Below, piece after piece: positions 13,696 through 20,223 of a stretch of 35,782 nt of DNA. The DNA lies in NCBI RefSeq assembly GCF_009870065.1, contig NZ_WWIA01000440.1, positions 1-35,782 of the forward strand, written 5' to 3'. Under the pieces are notes generated by a model that did not search any database, was not told where the DNA came from, and was given only the letters and a program-made list of their open reading frames with translations. The position numbers and the translations under genes were made by a program. Source of the DNA: Streptomyces sp. SID5785. Lineage in GTDB: Bacteria; Actinomycetota; Actinomycetes; Streptomycetales; Streptomycetaceae. The first letter of the stretch is position 1. Every line of letters starts with the position of its first letter.

Positions 13696-14368
13696 GCAGG
13701 AGCGGCGGGAGCCCGAGAGCCCGGACGGCGGCGAGAGCCGCGAGCCCGAGGCGGGGGCCTCGGAGGCGCGGGCGGCGGACCGGGGCGGCGAGCAGCCGCC
13801 GCCGGAGCCGGCCCGCGATCCGCTGCTGCCCACCGACGAGGACGCGGTGTGGGAGCAGATCGTCGCCGGGTACGGGGCGGAGCCGCCGGACCCGCCGGGC
13901 GCCAGGCCGTTCAGGTCGATCGAGGACCTGGCCCTCCCGGACCCGGAGCAGAGCGGGCGGGACGAGACGTCCGCCGACGAGCCGGACGACGCCGCGGGCC
14001 GGTCCGCCAAGGGGCCGCTGGGCTCCTCGGTGTCCTTCGCCCCGGGCGTCGCGGCGACGCCCGGCCCGCGCGACTACACGGCGCGCGAGGCCTCGGACGA
14101 CGACCTCGACGAGGACGACGAGGGGCATTTCGTGCCGCCCGAGCCGCCGCCGCTCCCGGAGGCGGACGTGACGTCGCGGTTCGCCTGGCTGGCCGTGGTC
14201 GGCGGGCCCGTGCTGCTGCTGGTCTCGGTGCTGCTCGGCTGGGACATGACGTGGTGGCTGGCGACGCTGTGCATCGGCGGCTTCCTGGGCGGCTTCGCCA
14301 CGCTGGTGGCCCGGATGCAGCCGGGTGACGACGAGGACGACGACCCGGGGCGCGGCGCCGTCGTGTGA
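13688..14368 (+). CDS. Acidic membrane protein of unknown function
   Basis: This is a 226-residue protein with a long disordered acidic, Pro/Glu/Asp-rich N-terminal part (about 1-155), with two short conserved-looking islands: TDEDAVWEQIVAGYG and RPFRSIEDLALP. Two transmembrane helices follow (about 166-186 and 190-208) and a DDEDDD tail. The topology suggests both ends are cytoplasmic. GTG 13688 overlaps the esterase stop by 8 bases, and GGAAGGGA lies about 11 bases upstream, so the pair is almost certainly one transcript. I do not recognise a functional domain. The VWEQIVAGYG segment may be a binding motif. Confidence 0.75.
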   Translation: MAEQERREPESPDGGESREPEAGASEARAADRGGEQPPPEPARDPLLPTDEDAVWEQIVAGYGAEPPDPPGARPFRSIEDLALPDPEQSGRDETSADEPDDAAGRSAKGPLGSSVSFAPGVAATPGPRDYTAREASDDDLDEDDEGHFVPPEPPPLPEADVTSRFAWLAVVGGPVLLLVSVLLGWDMTWWLATLCIGGFLGGFATLVARMQPGDDEDDDPGRGAVV

Positions 14369-14421
14369 GCCGGTGCCGCCGGGGGCGATGAGTCTGCCGG
14401 GCGGCGCCGGTCTGCCCTGGT

Positions 14422-15036
14422 ATGACGCAGATCATCGCTGACATCTCGGTCTCGCTCGACAACTTCGTCACCGGCCCCGATCCGGGCCCCGAGAGCGGTC
14501 TCGGCACCGGCGGAGAGGGCCTGCACACCTGGGCGTTCTCCGACGACGCGGAGGACCGCCGGGTGCTGAGCGAGACGACCGCCCGCTCCGGCGCCGTGAT
14601 CATGGGCCGGCGGCTGTTCGACGTGGTCGACGGCCCGGACGGCTGGAACGACGAGGTGGGCTACGGAGCCCGCGAGGCCGGCAGGCCGTCCTTCGTCGTC
14701 CTGACCGGCACGCCGCCGCCGTCGGTGCGGCTGACGGACCTGGACTGGACGTTCGTGTCGACGGGCCCGGCGGACGCGGTCGCCTTCGCGCGCGAGCGTG
14801 CCGAGGCCGCCTCCGCGGCGTCCGGCCGGGAGCTCGACGTCCTGATCATGGGGGGCGGCGCCACGGTCCGCTCGGCGCTGGACGCCGGGCTGGTCGACGT
14901 CCTCTCGCTGCATCTGTCGCCGGTCGTGCTGGGCGGCGGCACCCCGCTGTTCACCGGCGCAGTGCCGCGCGCGCTGGTCCAGCGGAGCGTGCTGGTGACG
15001 TCGACGGCGACGCATCTGACCTACGACGTGACCTGA
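14422..15036 (+). CDS. DHFR/RibD C-terminal-family reductase
   Basis: The 204-residue protein starts IIADISVSLDNFVTGPD, a frequent opening of the RibD_C/dihydrofolate-reductase-like family. It then carries GAVIMGRRLFDVV (nucleotide-phosphate site), FVVLTGTPPP, VLIMGGGATVRSALDAGLVD (glycine-rich dinucleotide motif) and LHLSPVVLGGGTPLF. It is probably an NADPH-dependent reductase of unknown substrate; these proteins are often annotated as dihydrofolate reductase but are unlikely to supply tetrahydrofolate. ATG 14422 lacks an evident ribosome-binding site. After the stop, a 12-bp unit (ACCTGAGCGACG) is tandemly duplicated at 15031-15060. Confidence 0.82.
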   Translation: MTQIIADISVSLDNFVTGPDPGPESGLGTGGEGLHTWAFSDDAEDRRVLSETTARSGAVIMGRRLFDVVDGPDGWNDEVGYGAREAGRPSFVVLTGTPPPSVRLTDLDWTFVSTGPADAVAFARERAEAASAASGRELDVLIMGGGATVRSALDAGLVDVLSLHLSPVVLGGGTPLFTGAVPRALVQRSVLVTSTATHLTYDVT

Positions 15037-15066
15037 GCGACGACCTGAGCGACGACCTGACCTGCG

Positions 15067-15849
15067 CTACGACCCGGCCTCACCTGCGGCGCCGGCCGCC
15101 GCGGGGACCCGGAGCGCGGCGAGGACGGGCAGATGGTCGGTGGCCGCGCACAGCTCGCCCCGGTCGAGGAAGCCGGGCACGCCGCAGCCGAGCACCTCGA
15201 TGCCCCCGGTGGTCAGGATGGCGTCGATGCGCTGGTGCGGGTCCTGCGGCGTCGAGGTGTGCTCGCCGCCCCAGGGCCGGGCCGCCCACGCATCGGTCAG
15301 GACCTCGGTCAGCCGGCGGAAGGTGCGGCCGCCGGGGCGCTCGTTGAGGTCGCCGCCCGCGACGGCGTGCTCGGTGCCGAGCGCGGCGATCCGGTCGAGG
15401 AGCATCCCGCCCTGGGCGTACCGCTCGTCCTTCTGCAGGCTCAGATGGCAGCTGACGACGCCGATCCTGGCACCGCCGAAGCGGACGACGGCGGTGGCGA
15501 AGCCGCGCCGGTGGAGTCCGGGGGTGAGCGGCAGGAGCACGTCCTCGGTGCGCTCGACGGTGGCGCGCAGCGAGCAGAGCAGCGCGGGCCCGGCCGCGCT
15601 GCCGCCGCCGGAGAGGACGACCAGGTCGGCGGCGCGGGCGAGCCGGGCGAGCTTCTTGCGCCAGCGGAAGAAGCGCGGGGCCTCCTGGACCAGGACGAGG
15701 TCGGGGGCGCACGCCTTCATGACGCGGGCGAGGGCCACGGGGTCGTCGCGCATCGAGCGGATGTTGTAGCTGAGGACGCGGATCACGGCGGAACCGTCGG
15801 GTTCCGTACGGGAGTTGGGCAGCGGGTCGGTCGGGGCGTCGGTCGGCAT
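15067..15849 (-). CDS. Endonuclease/exonuclease/phosphatase (EEP) family hydrolase
   Basis: The 260-residue protein has the EEP fold. Expected metal and catalytic motifs are VLSYNIRS (Asn), LVQEAPRF (Glu), SCHLS (His), AGGDLNERPG (Asp, Asn), RIDAILT (Asp) and a final ATDHLPV (Asp-His). Such enzymes cleave phosphodiester or phosphomonoester bonds in DNA, phospholipids or inositol phosphates; substrate cannot be chosen here. No signal peptide is seen. The start is ATG 15849, supported by a TATCTT -10 box exactly 7 bases upstream; GTG 15786 is the alternative. The frame stays open far upstream through glkA, but that part is antisense-phase shadow. Confidence 0.82.
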   Translation of the reverse strand: MPTDAPTDPLPNSRTEPDGSAVIRVLSYNIRSMRDDPVALARVMKACAPDLVLVQEAPRFFRWRKKLARLARAADLVVLSGGGSAAGPALLCSLRATVERTEDVLLPLTPGLHRRGFATAVVRFGGARIGVVSCHLSLQKDERYAQGGMLLDRIAALGTEHAVAGGDLNERPGGRTFRRLTEVLTDAWAARPWGGEHTSTPQDPHQRIDAILTTGGIEVLGCGVPGFLDRGELCAATDHLPVLAALRVPAAAGAAGEAGS

Positions 15850-15856
15850 GGTGATC

Positions 15857-15862
15857 AAGATA
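15857..15862 (-). promoter_or_regulatory. Predicted -10 box of the EEP gene
   Basis: On the minus strand TATCTT is followed by 7 bases and the ATG, implying a leaderless mRNA. The -35 region would fall inside the hairpin at 15866-15902. Confidence 0.4.
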
Positions 15863-15865
15863 CGC

Positions 15866-15902
15866 CGGTGCCCGCCGCTCCCCGGGGGAACGACGGGCAC
15901 CG
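15866..15902 (-). terminator. Hairpin after glkA
   Basis: A 9-bp stem (15866-15874 with 15894-15902) has a 19-base loop that can itself pair partly (CCCC/GGGG). It lies 21 bp past the glkA stop. There is no U run, so termination strength is uncertain. Confidence 0.5.
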
Positions 15903-15922
15903 TCGTGCGGACGACTCGGGTC

Positions 15923-16876
15923 TCACATGATCGGGTCGGGCTCCCGGGCCAGGTCGGCGGCGCCCACGAGACCCGCCTTGTTCCCCAGCTGGGCGGCGAT
16001 GACGTCCGCGACCGGCCGCCAGTTCCCCCCGACGAGCCAGCGCTTGTACGACTTGCGGATGGGGTCGAGCACGAGCTCGCCCTCGTCCGAGAGGCCGCCG
16101 CCGACGATGAACGCCGACGGGTCGAAGAGCGAGGCCAGGTCGGCGAGACCGGCGCCCGCCCAGCGGGCCAGCTCACGGTACGAGTCGACGGCCACGGCGT
16201 CGCCCTGCCGGGCGGCCATGGAGATGTGCTTGCCCTCGATGCCCTCGGGGGTGCCGTCGCCGAGGGAGAGCAGGAACTCCGCGTTCTCCGGGGTCGCGTT
16301 GGCCCGCTGCTTCGCGTAGCGCACGAGGGCGCGGCCGGAGGCGTACTGCTCCCAGCAGCCCTGCGAGCCGCAGCCGCACTGCAGACCGTCCGGCACCATG
16401 CGGATGTGGCCGAACTCGGCGGCGACGCCGAAGTGGCCGCGGCGCAACTTGTTGCCGATGATGATGCCGCCGCCGAGGCCGGTGCCGAGCGTGATGCAGA
16501 TGACGTTGCGGTGGCCCTTGCCCGCGCCGAACTTGTACTCGCCCCAGGCGGCCGCGTTCGCGTCGTTCTCCACGACGACCGGGAGGCCGACGCGCTCCTC
16601 GACCTTCGCCTTGAGCGGCTCCTGGCGCCAGTCGATGTTCGGCGCGAAGTACACCGTCGAGCGCTGGCGGTTGACGTATCCGGCCGCACCGATGCCCACG
16701 CCGACGATCTCGTGCCCGGCCCTGGCACCTTCCACGGCCGAGGCGATGGCGTCGACGATCCCGTCCGGCGTGGAAGGCGTCGGCACCTTGAACGTGGAGA
16801 GGATGTTGCCGTCCTCGTCGACCACGCCGGCCGCGATCTTCGTGCCGCCGATGTCGACGCCGATGGTGAGTCCCAT
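15923..16876 (-). CDS. glkA: ROK-family glucokinase
   Basis: This 317-residue ATP-dependent glucokinase forms glucose 6-phosphate and in Streptomyces is also required for carbon catabolite repression. It has the N-terminal phosphate motif VDIGGTKIAAG, the sugar site ENDANAAAWGE and ITLGTGLGGGII. The ROK zinc motif is CGCGSQGCWEQYASG, with the preceding His in AAEFGHIRMV. ATG 16876 has GAGGGA six bases upstream. It follows the DUF5304 gene by 66 bp on the same strand, the arrangement seen at the S. coelicolor glkA locus. No DNA-binding domain is present, so regulatory action would be through protein contacts or metabolism. Confidence 0.95.
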   Translation of the reverse strand: MGLTIGVDIGGTKIAAGVVDEDGNILSTFKVPTPSTPDGIVDAIASAVEGARAGHEIVGVGIGAAGYVNRQRSTVYFAPNIDWRQEPLKAKVEERVGLPVVVENDANAAAWGEYKFGAGKGHRNVICITLGTGLGGGIIIGNKLRRGHFGVAAEFGHIRMVPDGLQCGCGSQGCWEQYASGRALVRYAKQRANATPENAEFLLSLGDGTPEGIEGKHISMAARQGDAVAVDSYRELARWAGAGLADLASLFDPSAFIVGGGLSDEGELVLDPIRKSYKRWLVGGNWRPVADVIAAQLGNKAGLVGAADLAREPDPIM

Positions 16877-16942
16877 GAATCCCTCAGTTCGGTCGAGCCC
16901 CGCTACGGCCCACCGTACCTGAGGGCCCGGCCTCGCCCGGGG

Positions 16943-17410
16943 TCAGTCCAGGTCGATGTGTTCCCCACCGGGGGCTTCGTCCTCGGGGCCGCGGGGCGGG
17001 GTGCCCGGCGTCCTCGGCTCCTGGCCGCGCTGGGTCCAGCGGGACTCCTGGCCCTCGACGGCGGACCGGTAGGCGGCGAGCAGCTCGGAGCCGGCGGCGG
17101 CGAGGTGGTCGAAGACATCGGAATTGCGCTCTATGACCGGCTCGACGACGGACCTGGCCTGCCGGACGACCTGCTTGACGGCCTGCTCGGCGGTGCCCTG
17201 TGCGACGGCGCCGAGGAAGGGCGCCTGGACACCGGAGAGCTTGTCGGCGACGGCGTCGACGAGCTTCTTCAGCTCCTCGGCGGCGGTGCCGGGCTGCGGC
17301 CCGTGCTCGGCGCGGCGGCGGGCCTTCTCGGCCGCGAGATCCTCGGCGCAGGCCTTCTCCCAGGCGTCGGCGTCGACGCGGGGGCCGGGCTGCTCGGTGG
17401 CGTCGCTCAT
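16943..17410 (-). CDS. DUF5304 protein upstream of glkA (SCO2127-like by position)
   Basis: The 155-residue hydrophilic protein has a charged helical N-terminus (DADAWEKACAEDLAAEKARRRAEH), a central amphipathic region with helices (EELKKLVDAVADKLSG; AVKQVVRQARSVVEPVIERN) and a disordered Pro/Gly/Glu-rich C-terminus from about residue 118. There is no catalytic motif or membrane segment. AGGAG lies 9 bases before ATG 17410. The gene upstream of glkA in S. coelicolor (SCO2127, by recollection) has been reported to affect glucose uptake, glucokinase activity and catabolite repression. Membership of that family is inferred from position and character. The mechanism is unknown; a scaffold or glucokinase partner is my inference. 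Confidence 0.75.
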   Translation of the reverse strand: MSDATEQPGPRVDADAWEKACAEDLAAEKARRRAEHGPQPGTAAEELKKLVDAVADKLSGVQAPFLGAVAQGTAEQAVKQVVRQARSVVEPVIERNSDVFDHLAAAGSELLAAYRSAVEGQESRWTQRGQEPRTPGTPPRGPEDEAPGGEHIDLD

Positions 17411-17478
17411 GACGGCTGACTCCTACGGGGAGCTGAGGCTGTGGTGTCTTCGACGTTACCCGAACGCAGCCGCCGCGT

Positions 17479-18576
17479 TCACCGGGTCCGGGGCCACAGG
17501 TCCGGATCCGGCGCGAACCGCACCCGCAGCTCGCCCTCGACGAGTCCGGCCCCGGCGACCGTGCAGCGGCGGGGCGCGGAGGGCAGCGGCACGATCCGGC
17601 GGAACGGTCCGGCGCCGACGACGAGTTCGTCCCCGCGCCGGATCAGGGTGAGCTCCTCGCGCACGGCGCCGGGCAGCGGGATGTGCCAGACCAGGACGCC
17701 GTCCTCGGCGATCCGGTCCTCGACGGGCCAGTCGGCGCGCGGCCCGGGCTCGCGCGCGGCGGGCACGTCGGGGAGCGCGTCCTCGGGGTCCCGGCCCAGG
17801 TGGGCGATCTCGTGCGCGCTGCGCCACCCGGCGATCACCTTGCGCTGCCGGGCGGCGGCGTCGGCCAGCCAGGGGTCGGTGGAGCCGTCGGGCAGGACGC
17901 GGTTGGCGAGGACGGCCTCGACGGGCAGTCCGTGCAGGGCGAGCCCGGTGCGGGTCACCCGGAGCGACTCGGCGGCGGCCGCGGTGGGCTCGGCGACGAG
18001 GCGCACGGCGGTGCCGGGGGCGTCGATGACGTCCTGGGCCGCGGCGAGTTCGGCGTCCCAGCGGGCCGCGGTCTCGTAGAGCCAGCCGGCGGGCATCGGG
18101 ACCCCGGCGAGGCGGCCGAGGACGGGGCGCAGGGCGCGGGCCGCCTGGCGTTCGGCGGGCAGCAGGCGGCGCAGGTAGCGGCGCAGCTGTGCGGGCAGGG
18201 CGAGCGTGGCGACGGCCGCCGGACCGGCCGGGAGGTCGACGACGACGAGGTCGTGGGGTCCGTCGGCGCTGTCGCGCAGGGCGCGCAGCAGGGCGAGCTC
18301 GGTGCTCCCGGGCAGCGGCGTCAGCTCGTCCGCGTCGAGGCGGGCGGCGCCGAGCATCTCGAGGACGCCGCCGGCCCGCTCCTGGAGGGCGAGCAGGTCG
18401 TCGCGGAAGTCGTCGGCCGGTATCAGCCGCCGCACCTCCGCCCCGGGCAGCGACGGCACGGCGTCCGCGCTGATCAGCAGCGTCCGCAGTCCGTCGTGCA
18501 CGGCCTGCCGGGCCGTCGCGACGGCGACCGTGGTCCGCCCGGCGCCACCGGGCCCGGCAACAAGGAGAGTCCGCAT
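17479..18576 (-). CDS. ArsA/Get3-like SIMIBI ATPase homologue with altered P-loop
   Basis: The 365-residue protein starts with a deviant Walker A sequence, GPGGAGRTT (residues 8-16), followed by a DHDLVVVDLPAG-type Walker B region (near 108-118). The C-terminus has a beta-rich ArsA-HSP20-like tail (VWHIPLPGA, GDELVVGAGPFRRIVPLP). Family members read GKGGVGKTT, so both the signature Lys and the P-loop Lys are lost (Pro and Arg here). ATP hydrolysis may be weak or absent. Arsenite transport is unlikely because no ArsB or metalloid Cys site is present. ATG 18576 has no strong ribosome-binding site; TAGCCT lies 6 bases upstream. It sits between the SRPBCC and DUF5304 genes. Confidence 0.75.
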   Translation of the reverse strand: MRTLLVAGPGGAGRTTVAVATARQAVHDGLRTLLISADAVPSLPGAEVRRLIPADDFRDDLLALQERAGGVLEMLGAARLDADELTPLPGSTELALLRALRDSADGPHDLVVVDLPAGPAAVATLALPAQLRRYLRRLLPAERQAARALRPVLGRLAGVPMPAGWLYETAARWDAELAAAQDVIDAPGTAVRLVAEPTAAAAESLRVTRTGLALHGLPVEAVLANRVLPDGSTDPWLADAAARQRKVIAGWRSAHEIAHLGRDPEDALPDVPAAREPGPRADWPVEDRIAEDGVLVWHIPLPGAVREELTLIRRGDELVVGAGPFRRIVPLPSAPRRCTVAGAGLVEGELRVRFAPDPDLWPRTR

Positions 18577-18629
18577 CCCGCGAGGCTACCGCCCCCACGG
18601 GGCCGTGGACCGCGCCGGTCGGGCGCTGC

Positions 18630-19076
18630 CTACCGGTCGGCCTGGCCTGCCTCGACCCGCTTCTTCAGGCCGGCGAGGGCGCGGTCGATGATGACCTTCT
18701 CGGCCTTGCGCTTGATCATCCCGAGCATGGGGATCTTCACGTCGACGGTCAGCGAGTACGTGACCTCGGTGCCGTCGCCCACGGAGCGCAGCGCGTACGA
18801 CCCGTCGAGGGAGCGGAGCATCTGGGACTTCACGAGCGTCCAGGACACCTCGTCGGCGCCGGTCCACGTGTACCGCAGGGTCTGGTCGTCCTTGATGGCA
18901 CCGGCGTCCATGACGAGCCGGACCTGCTCGGCGCGGCCGGCGTCGTCGGTCGCCAGGACCTCCGCCTCCTTCACCTCGCCCGTCCAGTCCGGGTAGCGGG
19001 CGAAGTCGGCGATCACGTCCATGACGTCGGCCGGTGCCGCCCCGATCGTGATGCTCGAGCTGGTGTGTTCCGCCAT
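18630..19076 (-). CDS. SRPBCC (polyketide cyclase/START-like) family protein
   Basis: The 148-residue protein has the helix-grip lipid-binding fold: an opening strand (SSSITIGAAPADVMDVIADFARYPDWT) typical of the family, alternating strands with WTGADEVSWTL and GTEVTYSLTVDV, and a long C-terminal helix (KAEKVIIDRALAGLKKRVEA). Proteins of this type bind hydrophobic ligands; there is no polyketide cluster here, so a cyclase role is unlikely. GGAGGAG lies 8 bases before ATG 19076. It is followed after 53 bp by the ArsA-like gene, a pairing that suggests shared function. The ligand is not identifiable. Confidence 0.85.
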   Translation of the reverse strand: MAEHTSSSITIGAAPADVMDVIADFARYPDWTGEVKEAEVLATDDAGRAEQVRLVMDAGAIKDDQTLRYTWTGADEVSWTLVKSQMLRSLDGSYALRSVGDGTEVTYSLTVDVKIPMLGMIKRKAEKVIIDRALAGLKKRVEAGQADR

Positions 19077-19177
19077 CGCCGTGGCTCCTCCGGTAACGGT
19101 CAGGGGTTCGGCCGTGCCTACGTGTGTGCGCGTGAAGGCTATCGCGCGCGGGCGGCGGCGCCGTCACCGCTGTGCCG

Positions 19178-19939
19178 TCACCACTCCAGGGCCCAGGGCC
19201 GTCCGCCCCGCGCGAAGTGTCCGACGTTGACGCACTCGGTGGCGCCGATCCGCATCCGGCGGGTGAGCGGCTGGTGGACGTGGCCGAACAGGGAGTACCG
19301 CGGCCGGGTCCTGCGGATGGCGTCGAGCAGGGCCCTGCTGCCCCGCTCGAAGCGCCGCGCGACCGTGTCGTAGACCAGCTCGGGGACCTCCGGCGGGATG
19401 TGCGTGCACAGCACGTCGACCTCGCCGACGGCCTCGATCTTCGCCGCGTACTCCTCGTCGTCGATCTCGTAGGGCGTGCGCATCGGCGTGCGCAGTCCGC
19501 CCCCGACGAAGCCGAAGACGCGGCCGCCGATCTCGGCCCGCTGCCCGTCGAGGACCGTGGTGCCCGGTCCGGCGTACTCGCTCCACAGCTGGGGGATGTC
19601 GACGTTGCCGTAGGTCGCGTACGTCGGAGTGGGGAAGGCGGGGAACATCTCGGCGTACTGCTTGCGCACGGCCTGCTCGATGGCGGGCCGCCGGTCGACC
19701 CCGGCCCACAGCTCGGCGCCGAAGGCGCGGGCCTCGTCGAAGCGGCGGGCGGTGCGCAGCTCGACGAGGCGGTCGGCGTTCCCCCTGCCGAACAGATCGG
19801 GAAAAATGCCGCGTGAATGATCGGCGTAGTCCAGGAAGAGGACCAGGTCACCGAGGCAGACGAGGGCGTCGGCGCCCTCGCCGGCTCGTGCGAGGTCGGT
19901 GGAGTTTCCGTGCACATCGCTGACCACATGAACGCGCAT
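19178..19939 (-). CDS. Calcineurin-like metallophosphoesterase
   Basis: The 253-residue protein carries the full metallophosphatase signature in order: SDVHGN (residues 7-12), LGDLV (29-33), YGNVD (a GNHE variant), LCTHIPPE and GHVHQP. The fourth motif (CTHIPPE) and the final GHVH indicate an intact dinuclear metal site. There is no signal peptide. Substrate is unknown: cyclic nucleotides, nucleotide sugars or phosphoproteins are all possible. The start at ATG 19939 has TAGGGT 6 bases upstream (19946-19951) and no Shine-Dalgarno sequence, so the mRNA is probably leaderless. Confidence 0.85.
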   Translation of the reverse strand: MRVHVVSDVHGNSTDLARAGEGADALVCLGDLVLFLDYADHSRGIFPDLFGRGNADRLVELRTARRFDEARAFGAELWAGVDRRPAIEQAVRKQYAEMFPAFPTPTYATYGNVDIPQLWSEYAGPGTTVLDGQRAEIGGRVFGFVGGGLRTPMRTPYEIDDEEYAAKIEAVGEVDVLCTHIPPEVPELVYDTVARRFERGSRALLDAIRRTRPRYSLFGHVHQPLTRRMRIGATECVNVGHFARGGRPWALEW

Positions 19940-19997
19940 GCGATCACCCTAGGACGCCTGCCCGAAGGTGGGTAGAGGCCGCCGGACCTGCGGTTAC

Positions 19998-20027
19998 TTC
20001 CGAGTCGGGAAGCGGGTGGACTACTGT
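19998..20027 (+). promoter_or_regulatory. Candidate promoter of the acyl-CoA ligase gene
   Basis: TTCCGA (19998-20003), an 18-bp spacer and TACTGT (20022-20027) form a housekeeping-type promoter candidate. It would give a leader of about 190 bases before the TTG at 20224. The leader contains short ORFs. No other convincing signal is seen in the 284-bp intergenic region. Confidence 0.35.
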
Positions 20028-20099
20028 GCGCAGAGCACCGCCATGACGTGTGACGCACCGAACATCTGGCCTGGACCCCCTACCGAAGAGGCTGTACTC

Positions 20100-20144
20100 A
20101 TGGGTAACGTCCGGGCAGTCCAGTCGTGCTCAGTTCAACCATGA
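20100..20144 (+). CDS. Possible upstream mini-ORF in the acyl-CoA ligase leader
   Basis: The ORF reads MGNVRAVQSCSVQP then TGA. GAAGAGG lies about 7 bases before its ATG. Its stop overlaps the next ATG (20141/20144), which opens a second out-of-frame ORF running to 20278 across the TTG start of the ligase gene. It may be chance; the coupled arrangement is the reason to record it. Confidence 0.3.
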   Translation: MGNVRAVQSCSVQP

Positions 20145-20223
20145 TGAGCACCTGCCCGATCTTGGACCGTACCGACGCAGCACACAGAGTCGTGGCGCCG
20201 GCGCCCTATGAGGAGCAGCAGTC

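Noticed and set aside
15031-15060. Tandem ACCTGAGCGACG repeat after the DHFR-like gene
   Set aside because: Only two and a half copies at a gene end; most simply a small local duplication. Recorded in that gene's entry only.
15850-16728. Long N-terminal extension of the EEP hydrolase frame into glkA
   Set aside because: The extension is the shifted frame of glkA; the EEP fold starts after 15849 and a -10 box fits that start.
17479-18576. Arsenite-resistance function for the ArsA-like gene
   Set aside because: No arsB, arsR or arsC nearby, no metalloid Cys site and a non-canonical P-loop.
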